Positions 25,161 to 37,684 of a stretch of DNA of 64,000 nt are shown one piece after another. Position 1 is the stretch's first letter. Every line of letters starts with the position of its first letter. A program made the position numbers and the translations under genes. A model generated the notes under the pieces. That model searched no databases, was not told the origin of the DNA, and saw only the letters and a program-made list of their open reading frames with translations. Source of the DNA: Agroathelia rolfsii (taxonomy: Eukaryota; Basidiomycota; Agaricomycetes; Amylocorticiales; Amylocorticiaceae); the NCBI GenBank assembly GCA_018343915.1, contig JABRWF010000006.1:1302001-1366000 (forward strand). The letters are read 5' to 3'.

Positions 25161-27243
25161 CTATCGAGCTTGTACGTAGTCGTCAATCTTAAGCAACAAG
25201 CAAACTGTCTCTGTCGCCAGCTCTACCGCACTTGTGCTAACCAACAGTGGCTGCACGACGTCCTCCTCCAGTATATTGGATATGAGTCCCTACAATCAAA
25301 TTTCAATGACCAAATAGGGAAGCACGGCTGACGAGCACACCAACCTTGCGAACATTGATACCGGCATTACGCTCCCCAAGCGCATGACGGTTACGCAACT
25401 CGGTCACGATTGCAATCGGATTCAGACCGGCATTTTCTGCAAGCGTCGTAGGGATGACCTCGAGCGCGTCTGCGTACGCCTGGAAGCAGTAAGCCTCCAT
25501 GCCCCTGAGCGACTGTGCATATTGTGACAATTTTCGTGAGACGTGAATCTCGGGTGCTCCGCCACCACCAATCAAGGCACTGAATGAGAAACTATAAAAG
25601 ACTAATCACTTTTGGATAAGCATCTCCAACATACCGCTTTTTAACCAAGCAGCGAACGACACAGAGGGCATCATGCAAACTACGCTCGCATTCTTCCACT
25701 ACAAGCTGGTTACCACCCATGGCAAGAATGCTGACCGTCCTCCCCCGGTTCTTAATACCAGTGATCTTGACGACCTTGGCGTCCGCCTGGGTCGTCTCCT
25801 CCACAAGATCGGCATAGCCCAGTTTATCTTCCGTAAACGCGTCAATGTCCGCAACGGGCTTGCATCCGATACTCTTGGCGAGGAACTGGATTTCGTCCCG
25901 CTCGACGTCCTTAACGACAAGAATGTTGAGCTTTTTGAGGAATCCGAGCGAGGTGTCGTCGACGGCATCACGCAGGATGGATTTTTGGATTAAAAGCACA
26001 TTGCAGTTGGCCTTCTTGATCTTTTTGACTAGGTTGAGGAGGTATTGACGGGATTCCTTGAGAACTTTGTCCATTTGGCGGTAGTCATTGATGACGACCG
26101 TGTTATCCATCTGATTAGATTGTTCATGGTCAAAACATTGGATTGGACACCCTAGAAGCAAGGGGACATACGTCGGGCTTGGGAGCACTCAGCTGGAACT
26201 GAATGATTGCAATCTTGGCCCGCTCAATGCGAGTGGGCCCACCGGCAGATACAACAACGTTTTGGTTGAGCACAACGCCATCTATAAGCTCGGTGTCTTC
26301 GATAGTACCGCCGACCTTTTTGACCACACGGATGTCCCGAAGGTCTACGTTTGTCGATGTGGGCGTTACCAGACGCGTGACGGCCTGAACAGCAATCGGG
26401 GCCAACGTTGCAGAGTATTGAGATACAATCTACAAAGATATATAAGCAATCTGAAAAACCGATCTGAAACGCGAGAACAGACCCACTTTGGAGTTGAGCG
26501 AAGTGCTGGCTGCCCGCAATAGGCTGGCTTTATCATTGAGATCGACGGGTGTCGACATCTCCTCGAGGTATTCGACAACCTTTGCGGAGGCCTTAAAAAA
26601 GGCTTCAGAGATGATAGTTGGGTGGATGCCCTTCTGTAACATCTTTTCTGCAGCGCCAAGTAGCGAGCCAGCAAGCACCACAACGGATGTAGTACCATCT
26701 CCAGCTTCTACATCTTGGGCGGCAGAAAGATCGACAAGCTATATAATCTCAATCAGGACTCGCAGTCTAGGTTTGGTAGTTGTGTTTCATACCATCTTAG
26801 CAGCAGGATGTAAGGCTTGGATACTGCGCAGGATAGTTGCGCCATCGTTAGTGATGATAACCTCACCCTTTGTGGTTTGGATCTGATATAAATAATTTAG
26901 TCTTCCTAGAACGCGTCCTACGTATACTGTATACGCGCCATCTTGTCCATACCCCTGGGGCCGAGAGAGGTGCGAACGGCGTCACTGATCGCTGTATCCT
27001 TATAGTGTCAATTACAGATCGTATTTGAGGATAAAGGCACAGAAACCTTTGGCGGCAACCATGTTGGACAATCGTAACTCCATGGGTTTTCCCTGTACGG
27101 TTTATGTGTGTCAAAGAGACATGATTATCGAAAAAGACAGCAATTTGTCAAACTTTGTCATTGAAGGCCGTATTCGAATTGGCTCCAGCGATCCCTCTGG
27201 AGCCCTGTGCCTGCGTAGCTGGTGCAGAGGCTTGGGAGGCCAT
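25161..27243 (-). CDS. CCT4: T-complex protein 1 subunit delta (CCT4)
   Basis: This is a subunit of the cytosolic chaperonin TRiC/CCT, which folds actin, tubulin and WD-repeat proteins using ATP. It starts [17 protein letters not shown] at 27243. Group II chaperonin motifs are seen in order: [24 protein letters not shown], the ATP-site [15 protein letters not shown], an apical domain with [16 protein letters not shown], and [20 protein letters not shown], with NAGINVRK near the end. The terminal exon reads [10 protein letters not shown]. The length of about 530 residues is normal. Delta identity rests on the [10 protein letters not shown] and GGGGAPE contexts and overall similarity. At least six introns are present. 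It is divergent from UFD1, with about 400 bp between starts. Confidence 0.95.
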
Positions 27244-27647
27244 AAGTAGGATGAATTAGTGAGCGAGATGAGAAAATGAGAAGGAGAGAGATCTATGCAA
27301 TATTGGCTTGAGCGCGTCCGGGAAGCACGTGCCGAGAATTGGCGTAGCTGCCAGTGGCCCATTACGCAACCTCGCCTGTATACGCGTCTCCTCTCATTGC
27401 ATCCACCATCGTCCACAGCATATTACTTTACTATATCATGAATTTTGTAGGTATACGTATGCTCAAATATTAATCCACATTTGATTAATTAATTTTTTTT
27501 AAAAAAACAGTTTGGAAATCAAGACCCTGCGGGTGGTTTCTTTACCCAATTGTTAGTAGTAATAGTCGATCGAAGATCTACTCCCTTCCCTAATAGATCG
27601 CATATTTTCGCAAACACAGTGGGATAAATCCTCTCAATCCAGGTGGC

Positions 27648-29253
27648 ATGCCACCCCTGCGAAGGGCCAACCCAAGGAGCTATGACGAATACATGAAAGC
27701 ATACAGTATGGCTATGCTACCCGGCCGTGAACGCGAGAACGTTTCTTACGGAGGAAAGGGTATGCCTTTGATTCACGCAGGCCTAGGTGACGTACAGCTC
27801 TAACAATGTGCAGTTATCATGCCTCCCTCTGCTCTGGCAGCTCTTACCAACCTCGATCTCGAAAGCCCATGGATGTTCAAGCTTCGCAATCCCACCAACC
27901 CCGCCGCTCAGACCCATTGCGGTGTGCTCGAATTCATCGCCGAAGAGGGTTGTGTACATCTTCCTTACTGGATGATGAAATCTCTACGCTTGAACGAAGG
28001 AGATCCCATTCGCATCACAGGAACTGAGCTGCCCAAGGGCAAACTCGTCAAGCTACAAGCCCAATCCGTGCACTTTTTGGAAATATCGGATCACAAAGCA
28101 GTGTAAGATTACAATAATAGTTGCTAGTAACCTTTCTTTTTGTCCTAATTTCTCTGTTTGATAGCCTCGAACGTGCTCTGAGGAACTTTGCTGCTCTTAC
28201 CCAAGGCGACATCATCGAAATATCCTACAACTCCATAGTGTTTGGTCTCCTCGTGATGGAAACTAGCCCCGGCGGCGAAGGAATCAACGTCATCGATACT
28301 GACCTTGAAGTCGACTTCGCCCCACCTGTCGGCTATGTCGAACCCGAACGTCCTAAACCAGCGCCACCGTCCACGATGGCGTCAAAACTTGGCATAGACA
28401 CCACCTCGTCAACACCTGGATCTTCGCGTCCTACTTCGGCGCTTGGAGGTGGTTTCGCAGGTGCCAAAACAGGTGCCACTGTTGTCAGTAAGGGTGGCGA
28501 TCAATGGGAGAGTTTCAAGGGCCAGGGTCAAACCCTTGGTGGGCGCAGGACTAAGGGCAAAGGCATCTCTCATCGGCCGGCTGAACAAGTTGTTGAAGGC
28601 AGTAAGATCATACGAACCAAGTAGGCCAAACCAACACATACGGCTTATTTAATGGATACTAATCATAATCTCCGCTTGTAGCCAACACAAGATTGTGTCA
28701 AATGATACTCTTCAGTCGGACAAGAAAGTCCCAGCACCTTTGAGATTGCCATTTGGTAAACTCTTCTTTGGCTTCTCTGTTGCAGAGTACCAGCCTCCTC
28801 CTGAATCTTCCTCGAGTGATACTCCGGATGCTCAGGTACGATCTCTTTTCATGTCTCATAATGTTATACTGACCGCATTGTCTCTTTTAGCCATCCTTTT
28901 CCGGGGCTGGCAACTCTCTTACAGGAAAGAAGCTATCCACACCCGCCTCATCATCGTCCATCGGAAAAGGCAAACAGAAGGAAGAGAAACCGGAAAAATC
29001 TTGGGGTGCGGGGCATACACTCTCTTCGCGCCCTTCGGCCTATACAGGCTCTGGATCTGGGGCCGGATCTTCATCCCCATCTTCACATGCGGCTAGGGGA
29101 CGAAGCCCGCCGCGGCGTGCTACAGGTGCAGGAGGAGCTTCTGTACCGTCTGTTCCTGTGCGGCGACAGGCACCAACGAAGATGGAGAGGAGCCCGACGC
29201 CAGATTGGGGAGTCGACTCTGATGAAGATGTTATCATGATTGATAGTGATTAG
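27648..29253 (+). CDS. UFD1: UFD1, ubiquitin fusion degradation protein 1
   Basis: UFD1 pairs with Npl4 and the AAA ATPase Cdc48/p97 to extract ubiquitylated proteins, notably in ER-associated degradation. The product starts MPPLRRANPRSYDEYMKAYS at 27648 and continues MAMLPGRERENVSYGGK, the family's N-terminal signature, then VIMPPSALAALTNLDLESPW and FKLRN. The double-psi beta-barrel region includes LPYWMMKSLRLNEGDPI. A second half carries LERALRNFAALTQGDII and VDFAPPVGYVEP, followed by a Ser/Pro/Gly-rich tail where Cdc48 and Npl4 contacts lie in orthologues. It ends in an acidic DSDEDVIMIDSD. Introns split the gene into at least five exons. It is convergent with NMT. Confidence 0.95.
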
Positions 29254-29691
29254 CATGCCTCTTTTCGAAGCCCCATATGTGGGTCCTCCCAGCGTCTTGA
29301 GGGAGTCGGAGGGACGCTACTGCTATGTATAAGATTATAACTTGTATTAGTAGGAACGCTTGTTGACGATATATACTTATAGACACATTGAATTCATAAA
29401 CATAAGAATACTGGTTTGCGCCTTCCTTTAGACGTGACCTATAGTCAAGAGTGTGCCATGATCTAATTAATCGGACTTGTTATGGCAACTAGCATTGCAT
29501 AAATGCTACTGATTGGATGAGATAAGCTATAACAGTTGCTATAAGACAATTGATGAGACTACAACACCAAGAGCGACATCAAAAGTTGAGGAAACGTGTT
29601 GACAGTCGATTGTTTTCAAGAGTCCTTACAGAGAAGATAGATATCACAAGTAAAGATACACCATGGTAATGAAAATGCAACAAACGTGTAT
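29254..29691. other. Convergent intergenic region
   Basis: This lies between the stops of UFD1 (+) and NMT (-). No frames or RNA genes are recognised, and it presumably holds both 3' UTRs. Confidence 0.6.
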
Positions 29692-31827
29692 TTAGAGCAT
29701 TACTACACCAACACCTTTGCCAGCAGTCTGACCACCAACAGCACTGATTCCAGCCAGTGGTGCAGTTCGCCAGTTATACAGATAAAAGTTGAGAAGACCG
29801 TCTCCTTGACCAAACTAAACGCAATCCTTGAGTATTATGCAAAACCGGGGGTTTAACAAAGAAAGAAAAATAACTTACCTTGAGATCCTGGAGGAAGGAG
29901 AAGTTGTCCATCAACGTCAACGCATTAAACACATCAAACTTCGCTTGGCTTGCAACAATGAGCGCGTCTTCGATCAAATCATTTAGATGATTCTTGAGAC
30001 GACCCTCTTCCTCTGCTTGGGGCTCGAAGGCAACATCGCTGGCGTAGTAGAAGAGATACGCAGCATCCAAGAGGTCATACTTGGGATTTTGAATAATAGT
30101 GGAGGGAAGCGAATAAAATGAGAAAAAATCGGTAATGCGATGAGTTGTGGGATTCTGATAGGATGAAGCGGACAAGGATTAACAATCATGCAAAAGACAA
30201 CGCATTAAAGACAAGGTCCATACCTCTACGACATAGGTCCAGACAACCTGTCCCTCACGCCTGCCATCCACTATCGGGCCTTTACCCAATCCACTCGTGA
30301 ATTGATGCTTGATTTCGTCGATGGACATGACAGGACTCATATCGAACCTCCGCATATAGCGTGTGAACAACTCGGCCACTTGGGGGATGTCCTTCATCTC
30401 AATCTCTCTCAGGCCCTGGGAAGCTAGCTTGGGTGTAGTGGCAACCTTGTTGAGCTTGATCATGCGCGCAAGGGTTTGGTTGCGCGGAACGTAAGCGAAG
30501 CGGACGTCCACCAGTTTGGGAACATTTAGCAGACGGTGGTAGTATCTATTTGTGGATAAGACATTGAGCGAATCCAAAAAGATTATGAAGAGGAACATGT
30601 CTGACCTGCATGCGGAAATCGGTGTTGGGATGAGGACACCAGCGGTATAGATGGCCTGGAAGGTCCCTTTGAGATTGCATTGCCTCGTAACTTCCTTGAT
30701 TAGCAGAGGTGCCAGGCGCTTTGAGCGCAGCTTCTTATGTACGCAGAGGTAGTTAATCTCGCATGAATGGAAGGTGCTTGGAATAGGCAAATCATAATTA
30801 TGTAAGGAACGTCGAGTGAGTATTAATGATGTACTCACTTTCCTCGTACACGCAGTGTCAGAGGAACACCAGCAATGAAGCCCACGAGTTTCTTGTTGCT
30901 CTTAACACGGACCCCCACATGCCACTCTTTAATATAGCCAGGAGGCATGAGTGCCCTGAGTTTGTACCATATGAATATTGAGGAGACAGTTTGTAAAGTA
31001 AAAACCTCACCATTGTAGAAACTCAGCAGAGTATTTGAATCGGAATGTAGCACCGTCATCTTCGATATAATTCAACGACAATAACTCATAGACCTCCTTG
31101 TTCTGGAAAAGAATGAGCTGCAATCATACCCGGTAGGGAAAAGACCTAGACCTCTGCAGGATTTGCCATATCGACCGTACACCATTCAAAATCTTTATGA
31201 AGCGGGTAAGGATCCTGTTTGATCTCTTCAGGGGGCAAAGAGGGTTCGATATATCCATCGTTTTCAGGCGGTCCCTCGCCTATAAGAAAATATTCAGTTA
31301 AGATATAAAACAAGCCAGACGGAAGCATATACCCAGCTGAGGAACTGGTTGCGTAGACCAGAACTACAGAGATCAGTATATGTGAGATCCATATCGCATA
31401 GACTTATGGTCCAAGATTTATTCACCTTATGTTCACCAAGATCCTTTTTGCCACGTCCAGCAAGACCAGCCTTGCCCTTGACCACATCCATGATCTTCAG
31501 CTGTTCCAATGCAGCCCGGACGCTCTCCTCATCCGCTTCCACGGCCCCGGGACCATGTTCCTGCTTGACACGCTCAAGGACGTGATCAACAAGCTCCTGA
31601 GGGATTTCGCTTTTACCCTTTAGCGCATTGAGCACCTTAGCAGCCTTGGACTTTTTCTTCTTCTTCTTCTTTTTCTGAGAGCCCGAGGCGCTAGGCTGAT
31701 CCTCAGGCGCAGCAGCGCCGGCCTCGTGCTCATCTTCAGAGCTGGACTCGCCTTCAACATCCTCGTCTTCTGCCCTGGCGGCGTCGATGATGTCTGATAT
31801 TTGTCCTTGTTGAGAAGATGATGCCAT
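29692..31827 (-). CDS. NMT1: Glycylpeptide N-myristoyltransferase
   Basis: This enzyme transfers myristate from myristoyl-CoA to the N-terminal glycine of proteins. It starts MASSSQQGQ at 31827 with an acidic region and a polylysine tract ([11 protein letters not shown]), the ribosome-targeting type of N-terminus found in NMTs. Conserved blocks follow in order: [87 protein letters not shown], and near the C-terminus [18 protein letters not shown], then [12 protein letters not shown] and stop. The short hydrophobic C-terminus matches the family, where the terminal carboxylate is catalytic. Around eight introns are present. Confidence 0.95.
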
Positions 31828-32127
31828 GATTCCTGCGAGAAACGATGTAATGTAGCGATTGTCTTGGGTTCAAGTTGCAGACACTCACTGTCTTAGAGCA
31901 ATCGCAAGTTCAGTCCGGGTCGTGACACGACATCGTAGACACGCGTGTCGACGACCACTTGCGTCATGATCCGCAGGATAACATTCCTTTGGATCAATTG
32001 CAGTCTTTACTTGAATTATTCATAGCATAATATCCTACAACATAAGATTGTATATATGTTATATTATTAATTGTTGAGTTATAATGTATGTGTAAGTAAT
32101 GTATCAAGAAATCTACATTGAAAATGA

Positions 32128-33566
32128 TCATGTTTTCTTTAGAGGCAAGCGCCGTCTTCTCTTGACCCTTTCAGCCAAGTTAGCAAAATCGTAGCTTTCG
32201 ATGGAGGATGAGGCATCTGTTTCTTCGCTCTCTACGGCCTTTATTTTTACTTCTGAAACTCGCCGCTTGCGCCGTGGGTACATGGATTGAATTGACGTGA
32301 TAGTCTCGCTGACTCCAGTGATCTCGGTCGTCTTGGTCACAACCTTGGTAGGACTTGATGAAGTAGCTGGGAGACCATATAATGAGAATGATTTCAGATC
32401 GGCCGTAAACAGTACCTGGTCAGAAATGATTCTAAGTAAATTTGAAATAATACATGAATGACGATGTCATACCGAATGAGCCCAGCCGGCATAGTCACCC
32501 CAAACGTTCGCAAGCCGGGTATTTACCTCTTCGTAGAGTCGCGGATTCATCGCCTGTTTGGCGCTCGTAGATCCGCGAAGGCCATAATGTTTAATTGCGA
32601 TTTGATGCACATGAGTATCAACCGGCACTACGTCCTTGTGATCAAGAGACATTAAAAGAACGCAATCTGCAACCTTGCGTCCGACGCCAATGAACTTCAG
32701 AAGTTCGTCTCTTGCCTCGTTCGCTGGGACGTCCCTCAAGGTTTTGAGCCATTCTTCAGCTGGTTCCCTTGATGAACCAGAAAGCGAGCTAGAACCGTGA
32801 GTTTCAACCAGCATAGCTGCAGTGCGTTGAATAAAGTCTGCACGATAGCCGAAGCCAAGCGAACGCAAGACTGAGCTAACTTCCGGTTTTGCTAAAGCTG
32901 ACGGTGGCGGGAAGGGATAGTATGCCTCTGAGGCCTTAGGGTCTCCGGATGGCAATTCCAAAGACAGAAGGGGTGGCGAATACTGTTTGCAAAGAGCTTG
33001 AACCATTTTCGTTATTCTAGAAATATTGTTGTTCGAAGAGCAAATGAATCTACGTTGCCTATCAGTATCCTTGATGCTGTAAAATGTAAGATCTATCTAA
33101 CGCACGATACGAGGTTCTCCCATGGATCCTGTCTGAGCATGCGAATTCCAACAAATCTAGACCTCAGTTTAGCGAAGACTGGGTCGCGTTTGCTCCATTC
33201 ATCATATAATTTTGGGAGATCGACGTCAAGTTGAAAGTAGTCCCTCAGCCAAGTCAAAGTCTCTGCATCATGTGTAGGCCCAGAGGTTACTCCTGTCGGA
33301 AAGACTGAGCGATACAAGAGCGTGTCAGATGTTTGACGAAGACAGATGACGCGGTCGTGCAAGCAGAATCTATATTCATAAGAATGGATATCATCTAATT
33401 TCGCATCTGGTAGAGGGTGCGCTGTCCAGCGAAATGACTGGCCACATTTGAGAACAGCTGCGAGAGAGAGCTGAACAAGAGGGAGTGGCAGCGCGCGAAA
33501 TCCAGCGGGGATGGTGACGGGAGTCATGAAAAGAGATGCAGCATATGGCGCTTTCAAGCTGCACAT
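32128..33566 (-). CDS. OGG1: 8-oxoguanine DNA glycosylase
   Basis: OGG1 excises 8-oxoguanine opposite C and nicks the strand by beta-elimination. The start is either MCSLKAPYAASLF at 33566 or the in-frame Met (MTPVTIPAGFRALPL) at 33527. The OGG N-terminal domain shows LPLVQLSLAAVLKCGQSFRW and DPWENLVS. The helix-hairpin-helix is FIGVGRKVADCVLLMSLD, which contains the catalytic Lys, and PVDTHVHQIAIKHYG gives the catalytic Asp. The C-terminus is extended past NVWGDYAGWAHSV by a basic tail ending KRRRRLPLKKT, probably a nuclear localisation signal. Three to four introns are present. The start lies only 54-93 bp from that of NPR2 on the opposite strand. Confidence 0.95.
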
Positions 33567-33620
33567 TCACCACCACCAGACTATCTCTACTACATATCTG
33601 TAGTCAGTCAAACTAATACA

Positions 33621-36104
33621 ATGCCATCTGACGGGGACTCCTTTCTTCCCCGTATCCAATCTGTCTTTTATGCTGTTTTCGACATACGACAAGGTCCTAA
33701 GCTCGTTTACCAGGTCCCAGAGGGTCTCATAGCCTCGGGATCACTCAACACCAATGTCCCATATTCTCCAAGTACACCATCTGCACAACCTGGCACACCA
33801 TCCATCGAATTTGATAGTCTCCCATTTATGGGCCGACATTCTCCCAGTCTGACCGTCGTGACTCCCTTACCCACTCAGGCCCTCAAACCAGGCAAGCCCA
33901 GCCCGAGATCATTCATCTCACCGCCTAAACGCTCTTCATCCACATCTCGCACGCTCTTCCACTTTGATGAGGTCTCTCGTTATGTGATCCCACCCAGTGC
34001 ACTTTGTGGGCGTCTCCTCAAATTTGCAACCAAGAGACACCGTGTCGTCGGATTTCCCGTAGAACTTCATGGTGATTATCCACGAAATTATTTCAGATAC
34101 AATCTTTGCTTTGTATTTGAGCGCACGGCAGATTTAAGCTGCTACGAGCCTGTTGTACGGAAGATTGCCCGTGTGCTTACTTCTTGTGAGGTTAGCTTAC
34201 ACTTAAAACGATTCCTCGACAAGAGACAACCGGACGAATGATACTCCTTGTTGCGGTTTCAGGAAGAGTCCAGTTTTCTGTCTTCCCCAAACACATCGCG
34301 GGAAATACACACCATTTTAGAGCAGCTTTATGAGGACCTCAACTCATATTCTGAAACTTCTATTGCCATTGATAGATTCAATTCCATCGAGTTGAAGATA
34401 TTGCCTTTCTATCCGAATCCACCTCCAGTTAAAGACTGGATGGTCCCTCTTGCTCTAATCAATCTGAACAAGCGCATCGAGCCTAACTGGGACCTTACCA
34501 TTGCGCAGGTATATTTTCTCATGGATGTATGCGGTATAGTATGCCCAATAACATGATATCAATATCTTAGGTTTGCAAACATATCGATGGAATAAACCAT
34601 GTTAGCCGAATTGCTTACTTGGCTGACTGTGATCTTGAACTTGCCCGAGAAGCTATCGCACATCTTTTGTGAGTTAAGTGCTTCTCACCCTGAATGGCTT
34701 CTAATGCTTCGCTAGATATTATCAAGTCATAATGACTATTGATATTTTTCAATACTCCAACATGTATACTCTGCAGAAGAGTGTTCAGTGGCTAGCTGAT
34801 GAAGTTCATGTTCGTAAGGAATGCGGTCCTTATGTTACTAAGCCTGGTAAGTGTATTAAAGATCGACGTCGTTTATAAGCGCTTATGCTCCCTTTTTTTT
34901 TGTAGATTGGCCTATTCCAGACTGGCCAACACTTTTACGCCTGTATTCCCGACTCAAACCGGGAAAGACAGTTTTAGAATGGATGGATACGCACCATGTG
35001 CAAGAACTTGGGTTGGATATTCGACGGTTCACTAGTTTTGGAGTAATCAAGGTTCTTTGCCCTACACTTAATTCACAGATTCATCCCTGACCCGTCTCCT
35101 AGGGCTTCCTGCGGCGCGTTCACCGCTATCCGATTCTCCTAGAATCGCCCACCGCACCCTCGCCAGACAATGCCTTATCTTCCAATAATCTGTCCCCGAT
35201 TCATCGCAAGCGGGGTAAAAGTCTATCAATGACAGCAGCATCACTAGCCTTGACCGAAGCAGCCTTGTCGTTTTCTGACCCCGAAAGTACCAATCGCCAT
35301 CGAGGTAGTCGTCTGCCTGAGGTCGCTCCCGTCAACGCAAACGCACAGATCACATCCCCCGTAAATGAAGTCCCGCCGCCTGTTCTCAGTGGCGGCGTGG
35401 TTACTTCGTCTGATGTATCCCCCTTTAGGCCCGTGGGCTATCGCAAGAGCAGCGCAGCGGAACAAGTGCTGGAGTCGCTCAAGCAACGAGGGCTGCAAAA
35501 AGCACCGATGATGCCGAGTGTTGTGCAGTCACCTCAGCTGCCGACACTCGTACCAAAGGAAGTATCGACGATCACAGCAGCTGCCACACAGCATAACACG
35601 CGGAGAAACTCAATTTTGAGCACCTTCGCTTCCTCCGACACCAACTCAGTCTTGTCTTCGACACGGCCACGTCAAGGCACTACAAGCTCGACGACAATGG
35701 GAACCATGCCATTGTCATCGAACAATACAATGGCACAAGCGGCCACTACGACAACGACAAATCAAGGCATCTTACTTAGCACGCCACCAACACCTACGCT
35801 AACTTACCAGCAGCGTCCACGCATACCATCGGAGCAGCTGAACGTGAACATCAAAGACATTACCACGGCCGCCGCCATTGAAAATGGTGTGCAAGGATCC
35901 ATGCCCGGATCAACGACATCTCCTGTCTTGCAACCGTTATATCCACCCGAATTGGTCTCACTGTTAGACGGGGAACATCATACGGATGAGTTAGCGACTA
36001 TGTTCAATGTTGGCTGGCCTATGCTTAGGGAATGGCTGAAGATGATTGGGAATGGGTCGGGAGATGATGATAATTTTGGAAATGTGGTAATCATATGTCG
36101 ATGA
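33621..36104 (+). CDS. NPR2: NPR2, nitrogen permease regulator 2 homologue
   Basis: NPR2 with NPR3 and IML1 forms SEACIT/GATOR1, the GTPase-activating complex that turns off TORC1 when amino acids are scarce. The product starts MPSDGDSFLPRIQSVFYAVF at 33621, followed by DIRQGPKLVYQVPEG, a longin-type N-terminus. Further blocks are VIPPSALCGRLLKFATKRH, GFPVELHGDYPRNYFRYNLC, EPNWDLTIAQ and HIDGINHVSRIAYLADCDLE, then DWPIPDWPTLLRLYSRLKPG. A low-complexity Ser/Thr/Pro segment of about 200 residues (35230-35880) precedes a conserved C-terminal helix pair, PELVSLLDGEHHTDELATMF. It stops at 36104. Six or more introns are present. The next gene on the opposite strand ends only 78 bp downstream. Confidence 0.92.
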
Positions 36105-36181
36105 TGACGATAATGGCTGTCCCAAGTAGTATTGATACAAGTAATACAACAAAGGAAGTCGCTGGATGTACGTATGGTGAT

Positions 36182-37684
36182 TTAAGCCAATGTCCGATTA
36201 GTGTTGATATACCCATTACCATAGCACGAGAACAATAATTCTGTGCAGGATGGATCCGAAGGATCCGCAGGGATGATTTTGAATGATGTGCCGAAGAAAT
36301 CCTTAACATCTCGCAAGAATTGGATTCTGTGCTAGGAGTTAGACAAAACGTCCACATCGCTAAATGCATTTATGGGCGAACTCACGTTCTTGTTGAAGGC
36401 TCCCCCATTCGACACCGCCCGACGTCCTCCGAGCCGAGGACCATCATGAGCAATACAAGGCTCTGGTGCTTTTGATCAATACAACCCCCACGTCGCACCT
36501 CAGAGAGTAAGGCACGAGAGGCTAAAAGGGCAATGTCCTCTGGTGCAACGCCTGGCTGGGAGGTCGCTTCGGCGCAATGTAATGCAGAAGTAGTCGACTC
36601 GGCAACAAGGCTCAGTGCATATCCGGGAGACCTTTAGAAACATATCAATACCAAGAGTGTTTAAAGGATTTAGATAATAGGAAAAAACGGACTTGCCGCT
36701 CTCCTGTCCTTTGTATACATCAGAGTATAGGTAAATATCGGGTATGTATCGATTCAGAACCGAGCGAGAAGCTTCAATCATCCGGTTCGAAAACTGTGGG
36801 TTGACACGAACGGCATGTCTAGGTTCTTGTGTCATTGAGATATGCCAAGCGGTTAAATAACAGTTAAATACTCACGCTATGCCTCGTATTCGTTTGATTT
36901 TGCCTGCGTCAACGAAGTTGAGTGTCTTGACTTGCTTCACAATAGGGCACATCAATTGGACTTCTCCACCACCATTTGGAGGTGCGCCTCTTCGTTTGAC
37001 CTGGAAAAATATAGATGGAGCATGATGAGATTCGAACGCAAAGGATGAGAACAAACAGAACATACCCTTAGTTCAAGGCCCTCTGAGACTCCAAATAGTT
37101 GTAAATGTGGCAAAGTTACTGTTCGCAGGAGATCTACCTGATAAATATTTGAGAAAGAGAAGGGACGCTCAGGACAATAGGAGACCTACAGAAAGATCAT
37201 TGTCATCGGTTGTAATTCCGCGGATAGTCAAGCTCAGTGGTTTTTTCGAGAATGGTGCCAGCATCAAGATAGGCTCCAGAAAGTATCCCACCGATCTTGA
37301 GAGTGGACATTCGTGGGTTATAGGTCCACCAGAGATGATGCCAGGCTTTAGTAGAACGGCAGTACCTGGTAAGGTTGTTCCCGAGTCGTTTGAAATACTT
37401 GTGAAGACGTTGATGATAGCACGCACCAGTTACGGAGATCTCTATGATAGTTCCATTTGTGACCTTTTCCAGTAATCTTAATAAACTAATCTCAAAGTCT
37501 GCAGGCGGAAAGGTTACGTGCTGCTACGAGCATTGTATATGATGAAAAGTAGACCTCGTAATCCAGGGTTTTTGTCGTTTGATCTGATTTTATCAATTTT
37601 CACGGCTTTGCCGCTGAGGATAGAGAGAATCAGGCGGTGGCGTAGATATTGATGTCCGCTGAATTGCACGAGTGCAGATGACAT
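36182..37684 (-). CDS. RCL1: RNA 3'-terminal phosphate cyclase-like protein RCL1
   Basis: RCL1 acts in 18S rRNA maturation in the nucleolus as part of the small-subunit processome with Bms1. It resembles RNA cyclases but is not thought to be one. The start at 37684 gives MSSALVQFSGHQYLRHRLIL, followed by SNDKNPGLR, and a frame upstream of it is treated as leader. Further blocks are PGIISGGPITHECPLSRSVG, PFSKKPLSLTIRG, VKRRGAPPNGGGEVQLMCP, then GKIKRIRGIAYAVRVNPQ, IPDIYLYSDVYKGQESGKSP and IQFLRDVKDFFGTSFKII. The terminal exon reads LLFSCYGNGYINTNRTLA. Several introns are present. A decayed copy of the first exon lies at 39139-39254. Confidence 0.93.
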
